Origin: Cycloclasticus sp. 46_120_T64
GTDB taxonomy: Bacteria; Pseudomonadota; Gammaproteobacteria; Methylococcales; Cycloclasticaceae
Direction of reading: 5' to 3'
Assembly: GCA_002162695.1 (NCBI GenBank)
Contig: MAAM01000001.1
Location: 124,001 to 188,000 of the forward strand
DNA length: 64,000 nucleotides
Within the stretch, counting starts at the first letter, position 1. The number at the start of each line of letters is the position of its first letter. Under the pieces are notes generated by a model. The model was given only the letters and a program-made list of their open reading frames with translations. It had not been told where the DNA came from and searched no databases. Below are positions 35,958-44,659 of this stretch, in pieces. The position numbers were made by a program, and so were the translations under genes.

Positions 35958-37698
35958 TTTGTAGTTTGGCGTAAATTGCCGATGACTGTTGCAGGGATTG
36001 GTGGCTTCCTAGGTCAACAATGCGGCCCTTATCCATCACGGCGATAATGTCTGCCCGCTCAATGGTCGATAAACGATGGGCAATAACCAAGGTGGTTCTA
36101 CCTTTCATGGCTATTTCCAGAGCGGCTTGTATTTTTCTTTCAGATTCTGTATCTAGCGCAGAGGTGGCTTCATCTAAGATGAGCAAGGGCGCGTCTTTAA
36201 GCAGTGCGCGAGCAATGGCTAGTCGCTGTCGTTGACCGCCAGATAACTTTAAGCCGTTTTCGCCAATCAAGGTATCTAAGCCATCAGGCAGTTGTTCGAT
36301 AAACTCCATCGCGTGTGCCTTGGTTGCTGCGTCGATAACTTGCTCTCTGGAATATGAACCAAGGGAACCGTAGGCTATATTGCGCTCAATGGTGTCGTTA
36401 AATAGGGTGACGTGCTGGGTAACGAGGGATATGTGGCTACGCAGATTACTCAGTTCGTAATCATTGATTTCAACACCATCCAGTAATATTTCACCGTCTG
36501 AATGGTCATAAAACCGGGGTATAAGGTTAGCTAGGGTGGTTTTTCCGCTGCCTGAATGACCAACTAAGGCAATGGTTTTTCCGGCTTCTACGTTGAAGGA
36601 TATGCTGTCAAGAACTTGTTTTTCTGTGCCTTGGTAACGATAACAAAGGTTTTTGAATTCGAGCCGTCCTTCGATTCGTTTTACTTGGTGATTCCCTGTG
36701 TTTTTTTCTATTTCTTCATCTAATACGTCAAAAACACTTTCCGCAGCGGTAATGCCTTTTTGGATGGTGGCGTTCACCTCGCTCAGTTGGCGGATGGGTT
36801 TGGGGATCATTCCCGCCGCAGTAATGTAGGCAATAAAGGCGCCGGTTGATGAATCTTCCATGAGTAGTAAAGATAGGAAAATTAATGTTCCTAGAGCAGC
36901 GCTAACGATAAGTTGTAATACGGGGGTCTGGATGGCCGATGTTTTTACCATCCGCATGGACTGTTGAAAGCTGTATTTACTGGCACTAAGAAAACGTTCT
37001 TGTTCGTATGGTTCACCGCCAAAGCTTTTTACCACGCGGTTACCGACAACCATTTCCGAGGAAATATGGGTTAGATCGCCCATCGAATTCTGGATTTTTT
37101 TGCTGATACTGCGGAAACGTTTGGTGGCAACTTTTACCACCATGCCAATGAGCGGCATGATGAAGATGAAAATCAACGACAACATCCAGTTCATATAGAA
37201 CAAGTAGCCAAACAAACCGATAACGGTAAAGCCTTCGCGTGCAACAACCTTAATAGCATCCGTGGCAGCCCCAGTCACTTGCTGGACGTTGTAGGTGATT
37301 CGAGAGATTAAGTGCCCCGAATTGTTGTCATCAAAAAAATGACTCGGTAATACGGTATAGCGGTCGAATAGTTCGCAGCGTAGGGTGTGGACCACGTTGT
37401 TGGAAACGAGGGCAATAAAATAACTACCAAGAAAAGAACCCACACCACGGATAATGACGATGCCAACGGTAGCCAGTGGTATCCAATAGATGGCGTCGCG
37501 TTGATTGGCGTTTAAAGAGTCCACCATGTATTTCATCAGTGCGGCAAACATGGGTTGGGTCGAGGCAAAGATTAAGAAGCCAATTAAGCTCAGGCTGAAA
37601 ATCTTCCAATACGGTTTAACGTATTCTAATAACCGCAGATAAACGGCTAGGCTAGAGGTTTTTTCAGATGGGGGTGAGGGTTTAGAGGCGTCTGTCAC
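35935..37698 (-). CDS. msbA: Lipid A export ABC transporter MsbA
   Basis: A 587-residue half-transporter that flips lipid A-core across the inner membrane. It has an N-terminal six-helix ABC exporter domain (about residues 25-320) and a C-terminal ATPase with Walker A GHSGSGKTTL (about 382-391), signature LSGGQRQRLAIARALL, Walker B LLILDEATSALD and H-loop AHRLS. The length equals E. coli MsbA (582). It starts with GTG. It is the first gene of a five-gene minus-strand operon and is divergent from waaG across about 100 bases. Confidence 0.94.
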   Translation of the reverse strand: MTDASKPSPPSEKTSSLAVYLRLLEYVKPYWKIFSLSLIGFLIFASTQPMFAALMKYMVDSLNANQRDAIYWIPLATVGIVIIRGVGSFLGSYFIALVSNNVVHTLRCELFDRYTVLPSHFFDDNNSGHLISRITYNVQQVTGAATDAIKVVAREGFTVIGLFGYLFYMNWMLSLIFIFIMPLIGMVVKVATKRFRSISKKIQNSMGDLTHISSEMVVGNRVVKSFGGEPYEQERFLSASKYSFQQSMRMVKTSAIQTPVLQLIVSAALGTLIFLSLLLMEDSSTGAFIAYITAAGMIPKPIRQLSEVNATIQKGITAAESVFDVLDEEIEKNTGNHQVKRIEGRLEFKNLCYRYQGTEKQVLDSISFNVEAGKTIALVGHSGSGKTTLANLIPRFYDHSDGEILLDGVEINDYELSNLRSHISLVTQHVTLFNDTIERNIAYGSLGSYSREQVIDAATKAHAMEFIEQLPDGLDTLIGENGLKLSGGQRQRLAIARALLKDAPLLILDEATSALDTESERKIQAALEIAMKGRTTLVIAHRLSTIERADIIAVMDKGRIVDLGSHQSLQQSSAIYAKLQNAKNTDG

Positions 37699-37801
37699 AA
37701 TGAATCTTCATAGCTGTATTTCCTTTTATTTTAACGCATACTTAAGCTAATACTAAGTCGTTTAGAGGTAAAATACATCGTTTAACCAAGTGTTACACGA
37801 T

Positions 37802-38935
37802 ATGCGTTTAGCTTTTGCACTGTATAAATACTTTCCTTACGGCGGTTTAGCGCGTGATTTTATGCGCATTGCGAACGTATGTATCAGCCATGGGCATACG
37901 GTGGATGTGTATGTGATGGAATGGCACGGTGATAAGATCGCCGACTACGGGGTCCATGTGTTGCCGGGCAAAGGCTGGAGTAATCACGCCAAGGTCGCCG
38001 ATTTTCATCGACAGTTGGCACAACAGTTAGCCGATAATCACTATGACGGGGTGATTGGTTTTAATAAAATCCCAGATATTGATGTTTATTATGCAGCCGA
38101 CCCTTGTTATATCGATAGGTTTGCAGAGGTATTTAGCTTGAGCAAGCTAACGTCTCGTTATCGTTTTTATGCGGGGGTGGAAAAGGCGGTATTCGCGGCA
38201 GATAGCAAGACCTTATGCCTGATGATTTCTGATGTGCAGGCCGCCTTATTTAAACAGCACTACGATACTCCAGAACAGCGTTTGTTGATGTTACCTCCGG
38301 GGATAGACCCTAACCGGCGCAGACCGGCGAATGCGCAACAACGGCGTACCGATTTTCGCCGAGCTGAGCGGATAAATGAGGATGACTTAGTGGTACTCAT
38401 GGTGGGGACTGGCTTTAAAACCAAAGGGGTGGATCGAGCCCTAACGGCGCTGGCGGCCTTGCCTCAACCATTGCAGGAAAAAACCTGTTTAATGGTGGTG
38501 GGTGAGGATGATCTTGTGCATTATCAACGTTTAGCGGCCGATAAAGGCATTGCCAATCAGGTTAGGTTTATGGGCGGACGAGCGGATGTGCCCGACTTTC
38601 TATTAGCCGCAGATTTATTATTGCACCCAGCGCGCAAAGACAATACCGGTACGGTGATTCTTGAGGCCTTGGTCGCAGGGTTGCCGGTGTTAGTCACGGA
38701 TGTATGTGGTTATGCAAAACACGTTAAGCAGTCGCAGGCCGGGTTATTGCTGGCCTCACCTTTTAAACAAGATGAGTTGAACCAACAATTAACGATGATG
38801 TTATTGAGTGAAGATAAGGAACAATGGTCAGCGAATGGTTTGGCCTATGCTGATCAGCAAGACTTATACAGTATGCCTGAGAAAGCAACGGCAGCGATCG
38901 AGCAGCGCTTAGGAGATGACAACCATGTCGTTTGA
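37802..38935 (+). CDS. waaG: LPS core glycosyltransferase WaaG
   Basis: A 377-residue GT4 enzyme that adds the first hexose of the outer core to heptose II. The N-terminus RLAFALYKYFPYGGLARDFM is nearly the same as the E. coli WaaG start; VLMVGTGFKTKGVDRALTAL and the EX7E-like region with TGTVILEALVAGLPVLVTD belong to the donor-binding domain. I chose ATG 37802, which matches family starts, over a TTG 12 bases upstream. It overlaps waaP by 11 bases. Confidence 0.94.
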   Translation: MRLAFALYKYFPYGGLARDFMRIANVCISHGHTVDVYVMEWHGDKIADYGVHVLPGKGWSNHAKVADFHRQLAQQLADNHYDGVIGFNKIPDIDVYYAADPCYIDRFAEVFSLSKLTSRYRFYAGVEKAVFAADSKTLCLMISDVQAALFKQHYDTPEQRLLMLPPGIDPNRRRPANAQQRRTDFRRAERINEDDLVVLMVGTGFKTKGVDRALTALAALPQPLQEKTCLMVVGEDDLVHYQRLAADKGIANQVRFMGGRADVPDFLLAADLLLHPARKDNTGTVILEALVAGLPVLVTDVCGYAKHVKQSQAGLLLASPFKQDELNQQLTMMLLSEDKEQWSANGLAYADQQDLYSMPEKATAAIEQRLGDDNHVV

Positions 38936-39728
38936 ACTGAGTAATAAGTTTAAGGAGCACTGGGCGGGTTCACCTTCCTTCGATGAATTAATGGCCTTAG
39001 ACGGTGAGGTATACCGACAAGTTGCACGGCGTAAGACCTTTAAATTTAGTTTGCAGGGGCATGAGTACTTTGCCAAACTGCATAAAGGTGTGGGCTGGGC
39101 GGAGATCATTAAAAACTGGTTGTTATTACGCAAGCCGGTACTCGGTGCGGTTAATGAATACGAGGCGATTAAGGCGCTGAGCAAGCTGGGTATCAATACG
39201 ATGACCTTAGCGGCGTATGGGCAACGGGGAACGAACCCCGCTGAGTTAGATTCATTTGTGATTACCGAGTCGTTAGAGCCGGCGCTTAGCTTGGAGGACT
39301 TGTCGTTAAACTGGAGTAAACAGCCCCCTGAGCCACGGCTCAAGCGCGCGTTGATTAAATGTGTGGCATCGATGAGCGGGCAATTGCACCGTAACGGCAT
39401 TAATCACCGGGACTTGTACATCTGTCACTTTCTATTGAAACAAGACGAACTCACAGCCTTGAGTGATATCAATGAGCTGCAGTTGTATTTAATTGATCTG
39501 CATCGAGTGCAGATGCGTGCGCAACTGCCTCGACGCTGGCAAGTGAAAGACTTGGCAGCGTTATATTTTTCGAGTATGGATATTGGTTTGAGTCAGCGTG
39601 ATTTTTTGCGTTTTATTCGTGCCTATAGCGGCCGCGATTTAGCCACGGAGTTAACGGAAAACAAGCGGCTTTGGCTGGACGTTGAGCGTAAGGCGCGGCT
39701 ATTGAAATCGAAGCCCGTTAAAGACTAG
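38925..39728 (+). CDS. waaP: LPS core heptose I kinase WaaP
   Basis: A 267-residue kinase-fold enzyme that phosphorylates heptose I of the LPS inner core, needed for outer-membrane integrity. The catalytic loop NHRDLYICHFLL (about residues 162-173) is the WaaP signature, the metal-binding Asp is in LYLIDLHRVQ, and the early segment GEVYRQVARRKTFKF also matches. The start at ATG 38925 has AGGAG nine bases upstream; the ATG at 38916 follows that AGGAG directly, so it is not usable. It overlaps waaG, and its 3' end overlaps the convergent kinase gene by 4 bases. Confidence 0.94.
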   Translation: MSFELSNKFKEHWAGSPSFDELMALDGEVYRQVARRKTFKFSLQGHEYFAKLHKGVGWAEIIKNWLLLRKPVLGAVNEYEAIKALSKLGINTMTLAAYGQRGTNPAELDSFVITESLEPALSLEDLSLNWSKQPPEPRLKRALIKCVASMSGQLHRNGINHRDLYICHFLLKQDELTALSDINELQLYLIDLHRVQMRAQLPRRWQVKDLAALYFSSMDIGLSQRDFLRFIRAYSGRDLATELTENKRLWLDVERKARLLKSKPVKD

Positions 39729-40543
39729 CGGTTTTGTTTTTGAGGTAAGCGCCGGCCTAAGTGCTTGGCGATATCAACAAACAGTTTTCTCGCCTCGGCT
39801 TTACTGCTGCCCTGACCTAAGTATTGGCGTAGCATTCGATACAGTTGTTGCGGCGAAAAGAAGCTTAAGGCTTTGCGGCTGAAACCACTTAAGTCGGCGA
39901 CTTTTAATCGGTGATTAAAATGCCGGCGTTGAATACCGCGTGGGCAATCAATCCAGATCGGTTGATAGTTGTCACCGTGTTGCTGAATAAGAATATTCCG
40001 CCACTTTAAGTCAAGATGAAAAAAACCAGCGTCATGGGCCTTTTTTAGTTGCTGAAATAGCTGCGTCTTGAGGCTGTTAAAGACCCGCTCGGCCTGCTTT
40101 TTAGGCATTTTTAATAAGACTTGTTGGTAAAAGTCATCGAGCTGCATCGTATTTGGCAGCTCTTGGGTGATGATGCAGGCGAATTTTAATCGGCCGAATG
40201 AGCGTTGTTCGTATAAGGCGACGGACTCCAAGGTGGGGATGCCCAGTTTTTTCAGGCGTTGATAATTAATAAATTCATTGGCGGCCTTGCTGCGGCGTAA
40301 GAAGAATTCCCAGATGTTTTTTTTATAGAGGTAGCGTTTAAAGTAAACGGTGTCGGCTTGCGTAGTTGGTTTTACTTTCAAACACACTGTTTTACCGACC
40401 GATAATGCTTCGCCCTGATCAAAACCGCTCCAGGCAGATAAATCATCGAGCCCAATGCTTGTTAAGTAACTTTGGTAAGCTGGGTCCACAGATAATCGAG
40501 TGCCGTGAAATATATACCGATATAATAAAGAATTCGATGACAT
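39725..40543 (-). CDS. LPS-locus kinase (WaaP/InaA superfamily)
   Basis: A 272-residue kinase-fold protein. The catalytic loop FFHLDLKWRNILI (about residues 169-181) keeps the Asp and the Asn five residues later; the metal-binding position is in IWIDCPRG. It resembles the second of the kinases that follow waaP in the Pseudomonas core locus, which are thought to phosphorylate inner-core heptoses. Here it is inverted relative to waaP and divergent from the next kinase with only 23 bases between the two start codons. The substrate is inferred. Confidence 0.82.
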   Translation of the reverse strand: MSSNSLLYRYIFHGTRLSVDPAYQSYLTSIGLDDLSAWSGFDQGEALSVGKTVCLKVKPTTQADTVYFKRYLYKKNIWEFFLRRSKAANEFINYQRLKKLGIPTLESVALYEQRSFGRLKFACIITQELPNTMQLDDFYQQVLLKMPKKQAERVFNSLKTQLFQQLKKAHDAGFFHLDLKWRNILIQQHGDNYQPIWIDCPRGIQRRHFNHRLKVADLSGFSRKALSFFSPQQLYRMLRQYLGQGSSKAEARKLFVDIAKHLGRRLPQKQNR

Positions 40544-40566
40544 GCAATGACTAGGTAAGTAATTAA

Positions 40567-41343
40567 GTGAAACATTATATAGCTGAAAAATGGCGAGACC
40601 TACTCGTTTTTAATGGCTTAGATACACGAGAAAAAATATGGGCTTTAGAAGCTGAGTGGTTTGAAGAGCCAAATTACCGCCGAGGTGGTTGGAGTGGTGT
40701 CTCACGTATAGAGCTAAAGTTACCTTTAGGCGGTGTTGTTGGGGTGTTTCTTAAGCGCCAGCAAAATCATATTACACGTACCCTAGCTCACCCCTTTAAG
40801 GGTGTGGCAACATTTGCACGTGAATATAAAGTGATTAGTGACTTTCAGCAGCACAATATCCCATCGCTTGATCCGATCTTCTTTGAGCAATGGAAAGACA
40901 AAGGACGTAAGCGTGCAGTGATTATGACCGAGGAGTTGGCGGGGTATAGACCGCTGTCTGCCGAAGAATATCAGCATGGGGGAAAGATTTTATCCAGCGA
41001 TGAGAGTAAACAAGCGCTGTTTGCTAAGCTGGCTGAACTAATGCACGCAATGCATGAACGTCGATTTCAACACAATTGTTTTTATCCCAAACACGTATTC
41101 GTTAAGCAGCTCGGCAAGAGTGCATTCGACTTGCGGGTGATTGATTTAGAAAAGGTTAAACAACCGTGGTGTAAGCGGCGTGCGGTGTTTCGCGATCTTT
41201 CCACCTTATTGCGTCATTCACACGGCTGGACAGCAGAGGATAAATACAGCTTCTTTCAGCTGTATCGCGGCGAACAACGCTTAAGCGGCAGCTCTCAACG
41301 ATTATGGGATAAGCTCTGCGCGGAAACCGAGAAAAAGAAATAA
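40567..41343 (+). CDS. InaA-like kinase-fold protein lacking the catalytic Asp
   Basis: A 258-residue member of the LPS kinase/InaA group, as judged by the YRRGGWSGVSRIEL start, ATFAREYKVI and MTEELAGY. The catalytic loop reads FQHNCFYPKHVFV (about residues 166-178): the His is kept but the Asp is Cys and the Asn is His. The metal-binding Asp survives in RVIDLEKV. The same HxC pattern is familiar from InaA-type proteins, so it may be a subfamily trait rather than decay. It may be a pseudokinase or use a changed mechanism. It starts with GTG, with AGGTAA about ten bases upstream. Confidence 0.78.
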   Translation: MKHYIAEKWRDLLVFNGLDTREKIWALEAEWFEEPNYRRGGWSGVSRIELKLPLGGVVGVFLKRQQNHITRTLAHPFKGVATFAREYKVISDFQQHNIPSLDPIFFEQWKDKGRKRAVIMTEELAGYRPLSAEEYQHGGKILSSDESKQALFAKLAELMHAMHERRFQHNCFYPKHVFVKQLGKSAFDLRVIDLEKVKQPWCKRRAVFRDLSTLLRHSHGWTAEDKYSFFQLYRGEQRLSGSSQRLWDKLCAETEKKK

Positions 41344-41487
41344 GCCTTAGTTCGCTTCGGTAATTCTAGCAAGGCTAAGGCCAGCAGCTGATGGCTAATT
41401 AAAATTAGCACGATGGCATTAGCAGGCTGTAAAATAGATCAATTATTATCGTTTCGGCGATTAACAGACATTTAAAACGGGTTTAGT

Positions 41488-43221
41488 ATGAAAGTTTTGG
41501 GTTTATCGGGGGCTGTGAGCCACGATGCATCGGCAGCACTTTATATCGATGGTAAATTAGTCGCGGCAGCGGAAGAAGAGCGTTTCCTTCGTGATAAACA
41601 CGCGAAGGGGAAATACCCTTATGAATCGACTAAATTCTGTTTGCAGTACGCTGGAATAGACCCTAGCGAAATTGATGTGGTGGCTTTCCCGTATGCCAAA
41701 ATAGGCCTTTCGAGTCCTGCACGTTGGCATTATGCAAAACGTTACTGGTATGCGCCAGACCGTGCTTTGATGGCGTTATTCAATGGCAATCGCCGTTATG
41801 AACGTAACTTTAAAAATGTCATGAAAATGCTTGATGATTTAGGCATTGCTTCGCAGCGGGTTAAATTCGTACCGGTTGAGCACCATCTAGCGCACGCGAG
41901 TAGCGCTTATCACCTCAGTGGCTTTAAAGAGAAAACCGCTATTTTAGGCATTGATGGTAAGGGTGAATACGCCACTACTTTTTTTGGTTATGGTGAAAAT
42001 GGCAAAATTCATAAGATTAAAGAATTTTATGACCCCGATTCTTTAGGCGGCGTGTATGGTGCCATTACCGAGTTTTTAGGTTTTGAAATGCTCGATGGTG
42101 AGTTTAAAGTGATGGGAATGGCACCGTATGGTGATCCAACACGCTTCGATTTTTCACGCTTGATTGATACGGATGGTAAAGACTTTAAAGTCAATACGCA
42201 GTTGGTAAACTGCCTAGGTTTACGCCGCTATAAAGAAAACGGTAAAGGCTATTATTTCAGTCCAAAATTAATTGAATGGTTAGGCCCAAGGCGTAAGGGT
42301 GATGAAATTGACGACCCCTATATCGATTATGCAGCGAGTATTCAAGCCTTGTTAGAAAAAGTAGCCTTGGGTCTTATTGATAACTACTTGGGCGATACGC
42401 TGAAGGAAACCGGTAAATTATGTTACGCCGGCGGGGTTGCGTTAAACGTTAAGCTGAATCAGCGCATTATCGCTCGCCCAGATGTTAAAGAGCTCTTCGT
42501 GCAACCGGCTTCTAGTGATGCCGGCACCGCGATCGGTGCGGCTAGTTACGCGGCGCAAGAACTGGGTGAAAACATTGAGAAAATGGAGCATGTTTATCTA
42601 GGCCCTAAATATAGCAATGAAGAATGTATACAGGCCTGTTTAGATCACCCCAATAAACCAGCCTACGAAGTATTAGAAAACACTACGGAATATACCGCTA
42701 AGTTACTGGCGGATGGAAACCCTATTTCTTGGTTTCAGGGGCGTATGGAATTTGGCCCGCGTGCACTGGGTAATCGAAGCATTATTGGTAACCCTAGTAG
42801 CAAGGGCGTGGCGGATAGAATTAACGCGCAAATTAAGTACCGTGAACGCTGGCGCCCATTTTGCCCGAGTATTCTCGATAGTATTGCCGAAGATATTCTG
42901 CAAACCGATCACCCAAGTCCTTATATGACGTTTACCTTCGATGTGGCGGAAAGTTGGAAAGCGCGAATCCCCGAAGTTGTTCATGAAGATGGTACCGCTC
43001 GTGCGCAGATTGTGACGAAGAAAACCAACCCGCGTTATCACTCATTATTGACTGAAGTTGAAAAGCTAACGGGCAATGGGGTGGTATTGAATACCTCGTT
43101 GAACCGTCGGGGTGAGCCGATGGTTTGTTCACCAACGGATGCGTTGAATATGTTTTATGGCTCAGACTTAGAATATTTAGTCATGGAAGATATCTTAGTG
43201 AAGAAGCCTACTGAAGGGTAG
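41488..43221 (+). CDS. Carbamoyltransferase of the NodU/CmcH family
   Basis: A 577-residue cytosolic O-carbamoyltransferase. The N-terminal Kae1/YrdC-like part has LGLSGAVSHDASAALY and the metal-binding HHLAHASSAY; the C-terminal part has GRMEFGPRALGNRSIIGNP, the carbamoyl-adenylate binding signature. Carbamoyl phosphate and ATP are the usual co-substrates. A homologue in the Pseudomonas LPS core locus carbamoylates heptose II, and the setting here between core kinases argues for the same role. The 3' end overlaps the convergent kinase-like gene by 14 bases. Confidence 0.92.
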   Translation: MKVLGLSGAVSHDASAALYIDGKLVAAAEEERFLRDKHAKGKYPYESTKFCLQYAGIDPSEIDVVAFPYAKIGLSSPARWHYAKRYWYAPDRALMALFNGNRRYERNFKNVMKMLDDLGIASQRVKFVPVEHHLAHASSAYHLSGFKEKTAILGIDGKGEYATTFFGYGENGKIHKIKEFYDPDSLGGVYGAITEFLGFEMLDGEFKVMGMAPYGDPTRFDFSRLIDTDGKDFKVNTQLVNCLGLRRYKENGKGYYFSPKLIEWLGPRRKGDEIDDPYIDYAASIQALLEKVALGLIDNYLGDTLKETGKLCYAGGVALNVKLNQRIIARPDVKELFVQPASSDAGTAIGAASYAAQELGENIEKMEHVYLGPKYSNEECIQACLDHPNKPAYEVLENTTEYTAKLLADGNPISWFQGRMEFGPRALGNRSIIGNPSSKGVADRINAQIKYRERWRPFCPSILDSIAEDILQTDHPSPYMTFTFDVAESWKARIPEVVHEDGTARAQIVTKKTNPRYHSLLTEVEKLTGNGVVLNTSLNRRGEPMVCSPTDALNMFYGSDLEYLVMEDILVKKPTEG

Positions 43222-43864
43222 ACTCAATACTTCGCCTGAGCTGGGTTATTAGCTTGGGCGAAAGCTTACTGCTGTCGGTATAAATAGAGATGAAATTCTC
43301 TAATTGAGGCGTCAATAAATCCTTATCTTCTTGGTAACGAAGAATATGCTCGAAGTTGCGTTTACGTAAGGCTAACGATAAAGCTTTAGCTTTAATTTGC
43401 ATATCAGAAATATCAATCAGCGCCAGTTCGCCATTCGGTTGAACTAGGATGTTACGTAAGTGAGCCGAGCGGAAATAAACCCCCGATTGGTGTAGCTGTG
43501 CAATAAACGCGGCGAATTTTTCAAATGTCGTTTTGCTCTGCGTTGTTTTTTCGCTAAGAACATCGCGTAATAACTCGCCTTCAAGGCGTTGGTAAATAAC
43601 GATGTGGCGTTGTATCTCTGCGCACCAGAGTAGTCTATTGACGGTAATACTGGGAATGCCCAGCGCACGTAACTGTTGGGCATTGTCTGCAAAACGTAGC
43701 GCATAGGGTTTAAAAAGGGCGGTGGAGAATAGGCGTTTGCGGCGGAATAACTTAATCATTTCACCTTTTTTTGTATCAAGAACCTTTAACCCAAAACCAT
43801 CTTTTTCGAGCACCTCCGCGCCAGCAATGAGCTCTAAATATTGTGTTTGAGTAATTTTTTCCAT
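43208..43864 (-). CDS. Kinase-fold protein, toluene-tolerance/InaA type
   Basis: A 218-residue kinase-fold protein similar to the small LPS-locus protein annotated as toluene tolerance protein in Pseudomonas. In the catalytic loop VYFRSAHLRNILV (about residues 131-143) the Asn is kept but the catalytic Asp is replaced by Ser; the metal-site Asp remains in LALIDISDM. Catalysis is therefore doubtful or altered. Its ATG overlaps the stop of the DUF465 gene by one base (TAATG), and it converges on the carbamoyltransferase gene. Confidence 0.78.
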   Translation of the reverse strand: MEKITQTQYLELIAGAEVLEKDGFGLKVLDTKKGEMIKLFRRKRLFSTALFKPYALRFADNAQQLRALGIPSITVNRLLWCAEIQRHIVIYQRLEGELLRDVLSEKTTQSKTTFEKFAAFIAQLHQSGVYFRSAHLRNILVQPNGELALIDISDMQIKAKALSLALRKRNFEHILRYQEDKDLLTPQLENFISIYTDSSKLSPKLITQLRRSIESTLQ

Positions 43865-44070
43865 TAGGCATCGATATCGGGAATTAATGAACTTCTAAGG
43901 TGTGCAATTTGGTCTTTTACGTACAGCCGACGTTTTTTTAGCCGCCGAATACGAATTTGATCGGGGTTAAGTTCATCGGTTAGGTGATCAATAATGTAGT
44001 GCAAGTCTTGATGTTCTTGATTGAGCTCAATGATTTTGAATGTTACGAGTTCGTTTTGACTGAATATCAT
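43864..44070 (-). CDS. DUF465 (YdcH-like) small protein
   Basis: A 68-residue, highly charged helical-hairpin protein. EHQDLHYIIDHLTD and IRRLKKRRLYVKDQIAHL match the DUF465/YdcH pattern (His-x-x-Leu in the first helix and LKKxxLxxKDxI in the second). The function is unknown in all cases I know. It is co-translated with the kinase-like gene downstream and divergent from a membrane protein gene 34 bases away. Confidence 0.8.
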   Translation of the reverse strand: MIFSQNELVTFKIIELNQEHQDLHYIIDHLTDELNPDQIRIRRLKKRRLYVKDQIAHLRSSLIPDIDA

Positions 44071-44104
44071 CTCAATTCACGTAAGCGATGTTGAATAAGC
44101 TGCA

Positions 44105-44656
44105 ATGGTACAGCATACTTGGCTTATGAATGAGAATTATAGGTCACTGCTGAAAACAATTTGTCGGATTTGCCTGTTGAGAAAAGGCCCACGTGATGTA
44201 GTAGAGTCTGCTTATTTGCAGCGGATGATGCTTTACTGTTACCTGTTTTCCGGTAGCTGCAGTATTTATTTTGGCAGCCAAGTTAGTTTATGGACTGCCG
44301 TCGGGCAGGCAAGCTTAGATGCGTTGATCTTGACCCTATTCAGTTATTTATTACTGGCTTATTTTTCATTCTCCAGCCGTTTCAAGCAAGTGATGACAGC
44401 CTTGTATGCTAGTGGTGCGCTGATGAGTATGCTCAGCATCCCCTTGGTCTATCGCTTGGAACTATTGTCGAGTAAGCAGCAAGACATAGGCCTGTTGGGC
44501 TGGTTAGTCTTCATTATTATGTGTTGGAGCTTCGTGGTGATGGCGCATATTTTGCGAGAGGCGATACAAAAGCATTTAACGACCTGCTTATTACTGACAT
44601 TTTGTTATATCTATCTCAGCTACCAACTGATTAACCTCGTTTATCCGCAAATGTAG
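44105..44656 (+). CDS. Unrecognised membrane protein, Yip1-like
   Basis: A 183-residue protein with about four to five hydrophobic helices (near residues 42-62, 70-90, 96-118, 130-150, 158-178). The N-terminal ICLLRKGPRDV fits a group of small gammaproteobacterial membrane proteins that I think are Yip1-like, but I am not certain. ATG 44126 (giving NENYRSLLKTICRICLL) may be the true start rather than 44105; neither has a clear ribosome-binding site. It converges on rsmA, 3 bases away. Confidence 0.65.
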   Translation: MVQHTWLMNENYRSLLKTICRICLLRKGPRDVVESAYLQRMMLYCYLFSGSCSIYFGSQVSLWTAVGQASLDALILTLFSYLLLAYFSFSSRFKQVMTALYASGALMSMLSIPLVYRLELLSSKQQDIGLLGWLVFIIMCWSFVVMAHILREAIQKHLTTCLLLTFCYIYLSYQLINLVYPQM

Positions 44657-44659
44657 GCC

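Noticed and set aside
41344-41381. GCCTTAG ... CTAAGGC repeat after the InaA-like gene as terminator
   Set aside because: The loop is 24 bases long and no T-tract follows.
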